The translations under genes were made by a program, and so were the position numbers. From Acidobacteriota bacterium (lineage in GTDB: Bacteria; Acidobacteriota; Holophagae; Acanthopleuribacterales; Acanthopleuribacteraceae), in assembly GCA_030066195.1 (NCBI GenBank), contig JASJCB010000045.1, forward strand, positions 1-64,000: a stretch of 64,000 nucleotides of DNA. The letters run 5' to 3'. The notes under the pieces are model-generated. The model saw only the letters and a program-made list of their open reading frames with translations. It was not told the origin of the DNA and ran no database searches. This document shows positions 9,812 through 18,442 of this stretch, one piece after another. The stretch's first letter is position 1. Each line of letters opens with the position of its first letter.

Positions 9812-10207
9812 TCATTTTCCTCCGAAATACACGTCCGGGTCGATAGGCTCGGCCATGAGGGTGTCGTAGCGTTTGAGTTGGACCTGACCCGCCGGCGCAC
9901 CGCGCCGCTTTGAGACATTAGCACATGTGGTCCAATGGATGGCAACTCTTCCGCCTTTCCGGCCCTTGCCGAAGAAGGCGGCCAGGCCGCCGGCAAGGCG
10001 CTTGACGTCGCGGGAGATTTGCGCGGGTCGGTCCGGGTGTCGGACAACCACGTGTGAACCGGGCATACCGGCCACGTGGAACCAGAAATCGGCCGGTTTG
10101 CCGATACGGATGCTCAAGCGGTCGTTATCCCTTGCGGTTTTACCGACCAATATCTCCCAACCGTCATCCAGGTTGTAAACCCGAATGCCGTCGAGCGGGT
10201 CGTTCAT
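9812..10207 (-). CDS. Stand-alone NFACT-R (DUF814) domain protein
   Basis: A 131-residue protein that is almost only the NFACT-R domain, as found at the C-terminus of RqcH/NEMF/FbpA-type ribosome quality-control proteins. The domain's GKTARDNDRLS and DFWFHVAGMPGSHVVVR motifs are clear. The N-terminal NFACT-N part is absent, so it cannot be a normal RqcH. It overlaps the hflX stop by 4 bases, which ties it to ribosome-associated GTPase HflX. A role in nucleic-acid or ribosome binding is likely but unproven. Confidence 0.85.
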   Translation of the reverse strand: MNDPLDGIRVYNLDDGWEILVGKTARDNDRLSIRIGKPADFWFHVAGMPGSHVVVRHPDRPAQISRDVKRLAGGLAAFFGKGRKGGRVAIHWTTCANVSKRRGAPAGQVQLKRYDTLMAEPIDPDVYFGGK

Positions 10208-11499
10208 CGTGACTCCCCTACCGCCTCCAGGTCGGGTTCTTGCACCAACTCCAGTTCGGGCATGTCGCGAAGCAGGGTTTCCAGACGCTCCGTGAAGCCC
10301 CGGAAACTAACCTCGATCCCATCTTCCAAATGCGAGGAGTGCAAGATCTGGCCGTATTCGCCCAGATGGTAGAAGTTCTTGGTATGGGCATAATCCAGGA
10401 AGAGCGTGCACTCGGTCAAGCGATCACTGAAGCGATCGATGACATAACGGCGCAGCTCGTCCAGGCCTATTTTTTGTTGCGCGGAAATGAACAGTGCGTT
10501 CGGATGCTGACGTTTGAGGCTTAGCAGATCCAGCCTGTTCAGCGCATCGACCTTGTTGAAAACCAGGACACTGGGGATATTTTCATCGATCAGGGAGCCG
10601 ATCACATCGTCCACGGCTTTCATCAGTTCGTTGATCTGGTGATGGGAGGCATCTACCACGTGGAACAGGAGATCGGCCTCCGCCACCTCGGTCAGCGTGG
10701 ACCGGAAGGAGGCAACCAGATCGTGTGGCAACTTGCGAATAAAGCCGACCGTATCGGTGAGGACAATCTTCAAGACCGGGTCCACATGCCAAAGCCGCGA
10801 GGTGGCGTCCAGGGTGACGAACAGCCTGTTGTCGGCTTCCACGTGGGCCTTGGTCAACTGGTTCATCAAGGTAGATTTCCCCACGTTGGTATAACCCACC
10901 AGGGCGATGTTGATAAGGAACTGGCGCTGTTTCTTGCGCGTATGGCGACCGACCTCGAAGCGTGCCAGGGTTTTTTCCAGTTTCTGCATACGCCGACGGG
11001 CAATTCGGCGGTCGATCTCCAACTGTTTCTCACCCTCGCCACCGCGAATACCGGTGCCGCCCGCCTGGCGGTGGAGGTGCGCCCACATCTTCTTCAGGCG
11101 CGGGTATTCGTATTTCAGACGAGCCAATTCGACCTGGGCGTTGGCCTCTTTGGTTTTGGCCCGTTCGGAGAAGATGGACAGAATGATGAAGGTGCGGTCA
11201 TAGACGGGGACCGGCAGCATCTTCTCCAGGTTACGCTGCTGGGAGGGTGATAATTCATCGTCGAAAATAACCGCTTTCAACGACTCGTTAATCACCAGTT
11301 GACGGATTTTTTCCACCATCCCGGAGCCTACAAAACAGGCTACGTCCGGTTTTTCGCGTTTTTGAACCAGACGGAAACGACCTTTGAAGTCGAGGTTTTG
11401 CACAAGCAGGTCAAGCTCGTCCAGGTATTCTTCGATCTCCCAAGAATTGTCTTGGGGTTTTTTAATTCCGATGAGTACGACGTCTAGCATGAAGCTCAC
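10204..11499 (-). CDS. hflX: Ribosome-dissociating GTPase HflX
   Basis: GTPase of 431 residues that binds the 50S subunit and splits stalled ribosomes under stress. The N-terminal HflX domain has the diagnostic glycine-rich GGTGIRGGEGEKQLE. The G-domain follows with GYTNVGKST (202-210), DTVGFIRKLP and FNKVD. A C-terminal extension completes the family architecture. An alternative start is the ATG at 11490; neither has an obvious Shine-Dalgarno site. First gene of the hflX - NFACT-R - ilvE - miaE overlapping operon. Confidence 0.93.
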   Translation of the reverse strand: MSFMLDVVLIGIKKPQDNSWEIEEYLDELDLLVQNLDFKGRFRLVQKREKPDVACFVGSGMVEKIRQLVINESLKAVIFDDELSPSQQRNLEKMLPVPVYDRTFIILSIFSERAKTKEANAQVELARLKYEYPRLKKMWAHLHRQAGGTGIRGGEGEKQLEIDRRIARRRMQKLEKTLARFEVGRHTRKKQRQFLINIALVGYTNVGKSTLMNQLTKAHVEADNRLFVTLDATSRLWHVDPVLKIVLTDTVGFIRKLPHDLVASFRSTLTEVAEADLLFHVVDASHHQINELMKAVDDVIGSLIDENIPSVLVFNKVDALNRLDLLSLKRQHPNALFISAQQKIGLDELRRYVIDRFSDRLTECTLFLDYAHTKNFYHLGEYGQILHSSHLEDGIEVSFRGFTERLETLLRDMPELELVQEPDLEAVGESR

Positions 11500-11756
11500 A
11501 AATGAAGTGTTTAGGGTTAACCTCGCTACCCTGATTAATCATGATACCGCATTTTTGCTCGCTTGTCGCCTGTGAATCCGAGTTGGGCCGAGTTGGGGTG
11601 TGGTTCGAAGATGAGGTCGGCACCCGGGTCATGACGGCATTTTCTTTACCCGACCAACCCGGGCCGCACGCTCTTCACTTCATCAAATTGCTCCGGTCGT
11701 GGTTTCCTTGCAACCCACGTCTTGTAACGAGGCCGCTTCCATGGGATCATGTCGCC

Positions 11757-12791
11757 ATGGAACGGACGATTACGGCGGGCGAATTTGAAATCTACCGCAA
11801 CCGTGCACAAATCATCATCGATGCCCGCTCACCGGGAGAATTCAACGAGGATCATATCCCCGGCGCCGTCAATGTCCCCATGCTGGACAACGAGCAACGG
11901 GCCGAGATAGGAACCCTCCATCGAGAAAACGTTTTCGAGGCCCGCAAACTGGGCGCCATGTACGCCGTGGAGGCCATTCGCCAATTCCTGGACTCCGACC
12001 TGATCCGCAACGCCAAAAAGAACACGGCCATGCTGATCTATTGCGCTCGCGGCGGCATGCGTAGCGGCTCCCTGGCCACGGTACTGGCCCAGATCGGTTT
12101 TACGGTCTTCCGCCTGGATCGCGGTTACAAAGCCTACCGCGCTTATGTGCTGGACAAATTAAAACAGCCCCTGCCCGGTCCGGTCCACGTGCTTTACGGC
12201 TATACCGGCAGTAGCAAAACCCGGGTTCTTCAAGCCCTGGCTTCCAAGGTCAATGTTTTGGACCTGGAGGGATGTGCACGGCACAGAGGCTCCCTCCTCG
12301 GCGACCTGATCGGCGTTCCGCAGCCCACTCAGCGCGGCTTTGAGAGCGCTCTGGCTGATACCGTCCAAGGGTTCGATCCCCGCAAACCCACGCTGTTGGA
12401 GGGTGAAAGCCGCAAGATCGGTAAGGTGAACTTGAATGACGGCCTGTGGCAGCAGTTGAAAAAGGCGCGTCCTCTATGGCTTGAGATTCCTCGCTCCCAA
12501 CGAGTGGCGTTCATTTTAAGGGACTATCACGATTTAATGGAAAACCCGGATGTCCTGGCCCGAAAATTCGAGCGTCTGAGTCGTTATCTGCCTAAAGCCA
12601 GGACCGCTGAACTCCAAGAACTGCTTGAAAATAAGTCCTGGCCTTTATTTGTGGAACGTCTGCTGGAGTGGCACTATGACCCGCTCTACGGACGCCGTCG
12701 CAAGGATCCCAACCTGCACGTGATAGAGGCTGACAGTTTGGATGCGGCCGTAACCCGGGTGGCCGAGGCAATCGGAACAATGGTGGAATGA
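11757..12791 (+). CDS. mnmH: tRNA 2-selenouridine/geranyl-2-thiouridine synthase
   Basis: Rhodanese-P-loop enzyme that modifies the wobble uridine of tRNAs for Lys, Glu and Gln. The rhodanese half carries the catalytic cysteine C96 in YCARGGMRSGS and the second half the P-loop GYTGSSKT (148-155). The open frame begins further upstream at 11541, but the 72 extra residues do not resemble the family. The ATG at 11757 gives 344 residues beginning just before the conserved core, though without a clear ribosome site. Selenophosphate synthase is not in the window, so selenation cannot be shown; geranylation needs no selenium. Confidence 0.9.
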   Translation: MERTITAGEFEIYRNRAQIIIDARSPGEFNEDHIPGAVNVPMLDNEQRAEIGTLHRENVFEARKLGAMYAVEAIRQFLDSDLIRNAKKNTAMLIYCARGGMRSGSLATVLAQIGFTVFRLDRGYKAYRAYVLDKLKQPLPGPVHVLYGYTGSSKTRVLQALASKVNVLDLEGCARHRGSLLGDLIGVPQPTQRGFESALADTVQGFDPRKPTLLEGESRKIGKVNLNDGLWQQLKKARPLWLEIPRSQRVAFILRDYHDLMENPDVLARKFERLSRYLPKARTAELQELLENKSWPLFVERLLEWHYDPLYGRRRKDPNLHVIEADSLDAAVTRVAEAIGTMVE

Positions 12792-12798
12792 GGCAGGC

Positions 12799-13278
12799 AT
12801 GGCGAAACGTTTCGAAGTCCTGGTCCATGAATACCACACCTTGGTGATCAGCCTGATCAAACGTTACTACGGCGGGCGTTTCCGTGAACAGGCAGACGAC
12901 ATCTCCCAAGAGATCTGGGCCAAACTTTGGGAAAGTTTTAAAAAAAATGAGAATAATATCGTCAATTTCAAGTCTTATCTCTATAGGACGGTTCAGACCA
13001 CCCTTTGGGACACCGCCCGTGCTTTGGAAAAAGATCCCGGTCAGTTGGATGATGAAGCCGAACCGGGAGAAACCCCGAACACGGAACAGGCTCACCAAAG
13101 GATGGCGCTGGAAGACCTGCTCTCCCGCTTGGATGAGGAAGAGTCGCGGATGATACGGGCCCACCTACAGGGTTTCAACAACGCCGAGATCGGCATGCTT
13201 TTGGGCTGTAGCGAGGGCCGGGTTCGCAACCTGCTGACGCGTATCAAGAAGAAACTGGTTTTATGGGGTGGCAAATGA
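12799..13278 (+). CDS. ECF-type RNA polymerase sigma factor
   Basis: Sigma-70 family factor of 159 residues with region 2 (QADDISQEIWAKLWESF) and region 4 (NNAEIGMLLGCSEGRVRNLLTRIKKKL), and no region 1.1 or 3, the ECF layout. The anti-sigma gene overlaps its stop as ATGA, and mnmH ends only 7 bases before its start, so it may be co-transcribed with mnmH. The inducing signal is unknown. Confidence 0.9.
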   Translation: MAKRFEVLVHEYHTLVISLIKRYYGGRFREQADDISQEIWAKLWESFKKNENNIVNFKSYLYRTVQTTLWDTARALEKDPGQLDDEAEPGETPNTEQAHQRMALEDLLSRLDEEESRMIRAHLQGFNNAEIGMLLGCSEGRVRNLLTRIKKKLVLWGGK

Positions 13279-13676
13279 AACATTGGACACTTGATCAGTT
13301 CAACATGATGAAAGAAGGCCGGGGGACCGAAGCTGAACGAGCCGAACTGGTAGACCACCTGCTGTCTTGTGACGCTTGCGCCCAACGTTTTCACATGATG
13401 TTCGACCTGGATCGAGAGATGGCAAAAAAAGAAAAGCACCCCTGGCGCTATGCCGTCGGCGCCGCGGCGGTCATATTTATGGCGTCCTACCCCTATTTCA
13501 CCACGCCCGACCGGCCCGACGCCCCCGAACCCACTCTCCACCTGGAAACAGCCATGGCCGACAACGGCGGCCTGGGAGTGCTGGATCAGGTGCACCAGGT
13601 CAACATGAACGCCGCCATCGACAACTGGGGCAAGGAAACCAACCTGGAAGACCTCCTGCGCTTGCAGCGCCGTTAG
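13275..13676 (+). CDS. Zinc-finger anti-sigma factor, single-pass membrane
   Basis: Predicted partner of the preceding ECF factor. A zf-HC2-like N-terminus has H-x3-C-x2-C as HLLSCDACAQRF, then one membrane segment near YAVGAAAVIFMASYPYF and an extracytoplasmic tail of about 60 residues. I chose the ATG at 13275, which overlaps the sigma stop, over the start four codons earlier. Useful contrast: the second sigma pair in this window, near 40-41.5 kb, lacks these zinc ligands. Confidence 0.82.
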   Translation: MKHWTLDQFNMMKEGRGTEAERAELVDHLLSCDACAQRFHMMFDLDREMAKKEKHPWRYAVGAAAVIFMASYPYFTTPDRPDAPEPTLHLETAMADNGGLGVLDQVHQVNMNAAIDNWGKETNLEDLLRLQRR

Positions 13677-13688
13677 GAGAGTTCGAAT

Positions 13689-13709
13689 CGGGTCGGAACA
13701 CGCGACCCG
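13689..13709. terminator. Convergent hairpin
   Basis: CGGGTCG at 13689-13695 pairs perfectly with CGACCCG at 13703-13709 around a 7-base loop. It fills the gap between two convergent genes and may end transcription from both sides. There is no T-tract, so a processing or attenuation role is equally possible. Confidence 0.45.
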
Positions 13710-15077
13710 TTACTTCGGGCGTTGAATTTTCAGTTGGGTGATCTTGCGATGTAGATAGGTCCTCTGGATTTCCAGGGCGTCGGCCGCTTCTGCATAATTC
13801 CAGGCATGGCCGCGCATCACCGCTTCCAGGTATTCTTTTTCGCATTGGGTTTTGAAGGTCTTCAGCGGTATCGTTCGGTTGGGCGCGGGCAGGCGCACCA
13901 GGCCGGTTTCCGCGCCCGGAGCCGGGTTGAAGATATCACCCGGAATGTCGTCGATGCCGATGGGATCGCCGCCCAAAATGACCAGGCGCTCGGCCAGGTT
14001 GCGTAACTCACGGACATTGCCCGGCCAGGGATAGGCGCGCAGGATTTTCGAGGCCGCCGGATCGATGGTTTTGGGACGATAACCGTTGCGGCGGCTGTAC
14101 TGGTCCAGGTAGTAGGCCAGCAAAAGGTCGATATCCCCCTCGCGCTCGGCCAGGGCGGGTACGGTCAGCGGAAGGGTTGCCAATCGGAAATAAAGATCTT
14201 CCCGGAACCGATGATCGCCTGTCAGTTGTTTCAAGTCCCGGTGCGTTGCCGCAACCACGCGCACGTCTACCTTGATATCCTTGCGACCGCCCACACGGCG
14301 TACCACCCCGTCTTCCAACACCCGCAGCAGGCGTGTTTGCAGGTTCAGGTCCATATCGCCGATCTCATCGAGAAACAAGGTGCCGCCGTTTGCTTCCTCG
14401 AATAGCCCAGGTTGGTCCGCGTGGGCGCCGGTGAAGGCGCCGCGCATATGCCCGAACAGTTCCGATTCGATCAAGCCGGCGGGAATGGCGGCGCAATTCA
14501 TCTTGATAAAGGGTTTGTCGGCGCGTCGGCTGCCGCCGTGGACGGCGCGGGCCACCAGTTCCTTGCCGGTGCCGCTTTCGCCCAGGATCAGAACGCGGCC
14601 CTCCGTGGGGGCTACCTTGGCGATTTGCTGTTTCAATCGTTTCATGGCCGGCGATTCACCCAAAAGCGGCGTGCCCTCCGCTTGTTCCAGTTCGCGGACG
14701 CGGCTCTCCAGGGCAGCACATTTGAGGCAATTGCGCACCGATTGCAGCAGGCGTGCCCGGCTAAAGGGTTTTTCCAGGAAGTCGTGAACGCCCAATTGAA
14801 GCGCGGTTACGGTCTCTGAGATGGTGGCCTCGCCCGAGACGATGATCGTGGGCGGCAGCAGTTTTTCAGCGACCAGACGCCGCACCAGGTCTACGCCGCT
14901 TGCGCCGGGCAGCCGCACATCGCTCAGTAGCAGATCCGGCGCCGCGCCCTCCCGCAGTCTGTCCAATGCCTGTTCCGCATCGCTGACCGCGATGACCGTA
15001 AATCCCTCGTCCTCCAATTGCAGGCTCAGGTTCAGGCGGATCTTGGGATCGTCTTCAACCAACAGGATTCGGGTCAT
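13710..15077 (-). CDS. Sigma-54 response regulator, NtrX-like
   Basis: Enhancer-binding protein of 455 residues. The receiver domain has D53 as phosphoacceptor (LLSDVRLPG) and K103. The AAA+ domain has Walker A GESGTGKE near 166-173 and the sigma-54-contacting GAFTGA at 213-218. A Fis-type helix-turn-helix ends the protein (YAEAADALEIQRTYLHRKI). The ATG at 15077 overlaps the kinase stop (ATGA); the 17 extra upstream residues of the longest frame are not conserved-looking. It should activate sigma-54 promoters on signal from the linked kinase. Targets are unknown. Confidence 0.92.
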   Translation of the reverse strand: MTRILLVEDDPKIRLNLSLQLEDEGFTVIAVSDAEQALDRLREGAAPDLLLSDVRLPGASGVDLVRRLVAEKLLPPTIIVSGEATISETVTALQLGVHDFLEKPFSRARLLQSVRNCLKCAALESRVRELEQAEGTPLLGESPAMKRLKQQIAKVAPTEGRVLILGESGTGKELVARAVHGGSRRADKPFIKMNCAAIPAGLIESELFGHMRGAFTGAHADQPGLFEEANGGTLFLDEIGDMDLNLQTRLLRVLEDGVVRRVGGRKDIKVDVRVVAATHRDLKQLTGDHRFREDLYFRLATLPLTVPALAEREGDIDLLLAYYLDQYSRRNGYRPKTIDPAASKILRAYPWPGNVRELRNLAERLVILGGDPIGIDDIPGDIFNPAPGAETGLVRLPAPNRTIPLKTFKTQCEKEYLEAVMRGHAWNYAEAADALEIQRTYLHRKITQLKIQRPK

Positions 15078-16285
15078 GAGGCAACGACCTCCGGGCTTGC
15101 CGAAACGGGTAGCGTGAGTAGGAAACAAGCACCTGTATCAGTCGGCGCCAGGGCCAGATCACCGTCGTGCTCCAACATGATCTTGCGTGAGATGGGCAGA
15201 CCCAGTCCCATGCCTTCACCTACCTTGCTGGTAGTAACATAGGGCTCGAAAATGCGTTCTCCCAGCTTGGGGTCGATTCCTGGGCCGTCATCTTGAACCC
15301 GAATCATCGCCAGGCCCTGTTCGAGGCTGACCGTGAAGACCACCCGCCCGGAATCACCTGTTGCCGTCGCGCTATTGTCGCACAAGTTTACCAACACCTG
15401 CCGCAGCATCCCTTTATCCGCCGATACCGATGCCCTGTCGTGAATACGAGCCTCCAGAACCAGGTTGGGCCGGAACTCGGCGAAGAGCCGGCAGAAGTCT
15501 TCGACGAACCGGCTCAGGTCCAAGGGTTCCTTGCGGGGCGCGCCCAGCCTGGCAAAGGAGGTAAACGCCTCGGTAAAACTGACCAGCTTTCCGATATCGG
15601 CAATGACCCCGGCGCTGAATTGAGCCAGGACCTCCTCTTGTCGGTTTGTATCCCGTTTCAACAAGCGCGGCAGGCCCTCCACTTCCAAGCGTATGGAGGT
15701 CAGCGGGGTCCGCATTTCATGCGCGTGGCGACGGGCGGCTTCCTGCCATCCCGACAAGTTCTCCAGATACGACAGTTTGTTGCGCTGCCTGACGAACAAT
15801 TGGTGAGCGCGGGTGATCATACGGCCCATACGCGCGGCCATGTCGCGACCTTTCAGGTTGACGGACAGCCCACGGCTCCCCGCGGCCAGGTCAGCCAATG
15901 GTTGTTCCAAGCTCGCCAATCGCCGATCCTGGCGCCGTCTGGTATAAATGGAGGCCACTATAAACAGAATTAGGGTAGCGGCGAAGATAAAGCCCAGGAA
16001 CCATTCATAGCGAGATAACAGGTCCGGGCTGCTCTGGCTGAGAATCTCCAGGTTCTGGCGGGTTTCCTGGAGATCATCGAAGCGCGCACGATAGATCCCC
16101 TGGTTCTCAGGGTCCAATCGGGCCAGGGTGCGTAGGTCTTCGCCGGATTGTGTCAGGGCGTCTTGGATATCCGGGTGCGTGGCCAGATCGACCAATACCC
16201 GCGATAACTCGTGCTGAAACCCACGAAATAGGAGAATCGCCGCCGCAATCATCACCAACAACGGCAGAACCGTAACGCTTTTCAC
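15074..16285 (-). CDS. Membrane sensor histidine kinase, NtrY-like
   Basis: Protein of 403 residues with two membrane segments (about 5-25 and 96-115) around a short periplasmic sensor of about 70 residues, then a HAMP-like linker. The HisKA domain has the phosphorylatable H189 in HAHEMRTPLTSIRLE, and the ATPase domain shows the N-box LCDNSATA, DDGPGI and GMGLGLPI. Genetic coupling to the sigma-54 regulator supports an NtrY/NtrX-type pair. The small sensor region gives no hint of ligand. Confidence 0.9.
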   Translation of the reverse strand: MKSVTVLPLLVMIAAAILLFRGFQHELSRVLVDLATHPDIQDALTQSGEDLRTLARLDPENQGIYRARFDDLQETRQNLEILSQSSPDLLSRYEWFLGFIFAATLILFIVASIYTRRRQDRRLASLEQPLADLAAGSRGLSVNLKGRDMAARMGRMITRAHQLFVRQRNKLSYLENLSGWQEAARRHAHEMRTPLTSIRLEVEGLPRLLKRDTNRQEEVLAQFSAGVIADIGKLVSFTEAFTSFARLGAPRKEPLDLSRFVEDFCRLFAEFRPNLVLEARIHDRASVSADKGMLRQVLVNLCDNSATATGDSGRVVFTVSLEQGLAMIRVQDDGPGIDPKLGERIFEPYVTTSKVGEGMGLGLPISRKIMLEHDGDLALAPTDTGACFLLTLPVSASPEVVAS

Positions 16286-16367
16286 CAGACCCGCCTCCTA
16301 ATGCAGCCATCAGTATCCTATAAACGGCCGTCACGGGAAACGAGTTTCCATCGGGACAGGAGAAGCG

Positions 16368-16967
16368 TTACGCGGCAGGAACGGCGTCGGAGGTAACCAG
16401 GCGTTCGAAAACAGCGCTGGTGAATACGTCCAGCGGTCTGGAGCTCTTGGCTACCTTCATCCGCATCAATGCGCCTTGCCAGCTGTTGATCAGGAAATCG
16501 GCCAGGTCTTCGGCGGCCAGGCCGGTTTGCAGTTCGCCGCTTTCTCGAGCCTCACGAATACACTTGACGAAATTATCCCGCATCACCGCCCATTTGGATT
16601 CCAGCACCTCCTGGAATTCAGGGCACAGGTCGCCCATCTCCTGGCTCATGTTACCGATAAAGCATCCGCCCGAAAAATTGTTGGCGGCCATCTTTTCCCT
16701 ACCGAAGGCGAAGAAGTTCTTGATGCGTTGCAAGGGGGTTGCCTTCGGGTCATCGAAAATCTCCTGCATGGCAACCTGCGATTCCCGGGTATAGTACTCC
16801 AAGATCTGCATGCCGAAATCGTGTTTGGAGCGGAAATAATGATAGAAAGAACCCTTGGGCACGCCTACCGCCGCCAATACCTCCTGGATGCCCGTGTGGT
16901 TATACCCCTTGTGCATCAGGATTTCCAAGCCTTTTTCCAATAGTCTTTTCTTTGTATCTCTACTCAT
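16368..16967 (-). CDS. TetR/AcrR-family repressor (NemR/AcuR-like)
   Basis: Regulator of 199 residues. The N-terminal helix-turn-helix has the TetR signature GIQEVLAAVGVPKGSFYHYFRSKHDF. The ligand domain keeps CFIGNMSQEMGD with a cysteine at a position comparable to thiol-sensing NemR/AcuR relatives (family resemblance, not proof). Start at 16967 rather than the longest frame, because the domain begins there and the operator lies just upstream. It probably represses itself from the adjacent palindrome; other targets may be the divergent hypothetical gene. Confidence 0.87.
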   Translation of the reverse strand: MSRDTKKRLLEKGLEILMHKGYNHTGIQEVLAAVGVPKGSFYHYFRSKHDFGMQILEYYTRESQVAMQEIFDDPKATPLQRIKNFFAFGREKMAANNFSGGCFIGNMSQEMGDLCPEFQEVLESKWAVMRDNFVKCIREARESGELQTGLAAEDLADFLINSWQGALMRMKVAKSSRPLDVFTSAVFERLVTSDAVPAA

Positions 16968-16973
16968 AATGCC

Positions 16974-16989
16974 TCGACCAACCGGTCTA
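16974..16989. promoter_or_regulatory. NemR-like operator palindrome
   Basis: TCGACCAACCGGTCTA lies 7 bases upstream of the TetR start. It matches the palindrome TAGACC-N4-GGTCTA in all but two end positions, the form reported for NemR boxes in E. coli. Placement in the TetR/17122 divergent region supports autoregulation. Confidence 0.65.
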
Positions 16990-17121
16990 ATCTCACTACA
17001 CCTAACATATACCCGTTGACAAAGAATTTCAAGGGAAACCAAACTCGGAATATTTATCGACGACTTGTGTCTTTACGCCCGCGTAGGTTATGGTGACCCC
17101 ATTGAAAGCGAGGCAGATCTC

Positions 17122-17991
17122 ATGAATCGCAACCTAACTCTAAAAGAAATCCATCCCGTCTTGGGTTTCGCCGCCAGGCCCGCGGGCCTGACCCTCGGTG
17201 AACTCCGGGCAGCGATTCGCCGCCTTCAATCGGACCGGGAGGAACCGGGCCTGACCGAACGTGCCCGAGAGGTCCGCGCCGTCTTCCGTACTGAGGCGGC
17301 CGCCATTTTGCGCACCCTGCGCCTGACCGAGCAACCCTACCGCATGCGATTGGCGTACGCCCTTCGCGTCGTTGCGGACGAAGATGTCGACCGCACAACC
17401 ACGGGCCTGCTGACGCGACGCATGCTGCTGTTAATTCGCCGCCTGGCCCGGCGTCCATTCGCCGGGGATTCCGTGGTAGAAGGCCCCTGGCTTACCTTCT
17501 GTCAACTGGAAGGCAAGTTGTGGCATCGATTCCTCAACGCGGGACCTGCCGCCTTCCTGGCCTTGGATCGAGCTTGCGAGCGGGCGGCGGATGCCCGGCT
17601 TGTCGAACAAGGCCTGCGATACCTGAACCGAGAGGCGCCGGAAGCTTGCGTGACAGCCTTCCAATCCTTCCCGGTCGAATTGTTGAGAGCCGCCCGTGCC
17701 TTGGGCCGCCTACCTGCCGAACGAAGCGCCCGCATCATCCAAGCCTGGCTGAACCACCCGCTGAGTCGGCTCGAAGGCGCGTCCCTGGAAGCCGTCGCCC
17801 GGACGGTGGCGGCCAATCTGCCCGAAAGGATCAACAACCCCATCCCCAACAAGCTGAAAGCCTACCTGGCCGGAACCCAAACCCTGAAGCCGGGCCAGGT
17901 GGAACGCATGCAACGGATACTTCAGGTCAAATTGCATAAGACCCGGCTGGATCTTCTGAAACACCTCGCGAAGCATCGACCCGATCGATGA
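17122..17991 (+). CDS. Hypothetical helical protein
   Basis: I do not recognise this 289-residue product. It is Arg- and Leu-rich, predicted largely alpha-helical, without signal peptide, membrane segment or known motif. I chose the ATG at 17122 (product begins MNRNLTLKEIHP) because GAGG lies about 8 bases upstream. It is divergent from the TetR gene across the operator and could be a target of it. Clean codon use over the full length supports a real gene. Confidence 0.65.
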   Translation: MNRNLTLKEIHPVLGFAARPAGLTLGELRAAIRRLQSDREEPGLTERAREVRAVFRTEAAAILRTLRLTEQPYRMRLAYALRVVADEDVDRTTTGLLTRRMLLLIRRLARRPFAGDSVVEGPWLTFCQLEGKLWHRFLNAGPAAFLALDRACERAADARLVEQGLRYLNREAPEACVTAFQSFPVELLRAARALGRLPAERSARIIQAWLNHPLSRLEGASLEAVARTVAANLPERINNPIPNKLKAYLAGTQTLKPGQVERMQRILQVKLHKTRLDLLKHLAKHRPDR

Positions 17992-18108
17992 CTGCCTAGG
18001 GCCTTGAACGCGGACGGCAAGATTACCGAACTCTGCGTGATGCGCAACCCGGGCAAGATGCAACACCTGCATTGAGCCCGGGTCGTCTCGATGGTGAGAT
18101 TGGAGAGA

Positions 18109-18441
18109 TCACCCGGCGAAATCGTCGGGAACCTCTACTTCCATGCTCAGAATGCCCATGCCATGGGTTTTGCCCTGGGCGTCGGTTTTAATGGATTCGG
18201 TACCGCCGCCGCCCAGGCTGTCGTGAAGGATGAAGTTGAGCGCCTTCAGGTTGGGCATCTCGTAGCGATCGACGCTGCCCAGGCAGATCTTGTGGTAGTG
18301 CTGCTTCACCCGATCGGCCGTAACCTGCTCGCGAATGATGTCGTAACCCGCGTCGGTGTAGGCAATCAGGCCCACGTTGGAACCGTCGCCCTTGTCGCCG
18401 GAGCGGGCGTGGGCGATGTCCATCAGCTTGATCTTCTTCAT
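18109..18441 (-). CDS. AtuA-associated ferredoxin-fold-like protein
   Basis: A 110-residue protein beginning MKKIKLMDIAHARSGDKGDG, the hallmark of the small domain that accompanies or is fused to AtuA (DUF1446) proteins. The ATG at 18441 lies one base after the AtuA stop, with GGAGG inside the AtuA 3' end. The two probably act as one complex in acyl-CoA or isoprenoid-acid metabolism; the exact reaction is not established. Confidence 0.83.
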   Translation of the reverse strand: MKKIKLMDIAHARSGDKGDGSNVGLIAYTDAGYDIIREQVTADRVKQHYHKICLGSVDRYEMPNLKALNFILHDSLGGGGTESIKTDAQGKTHGMGILSMEVEVPDDFAG

Positions 18442-18442
18442 C

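Noticed and set aside
11541-11756. N-terminal extension of mnmH
   Set aside because: The 72 extra codons show no family resemblance; the conserved core begins at 11757.
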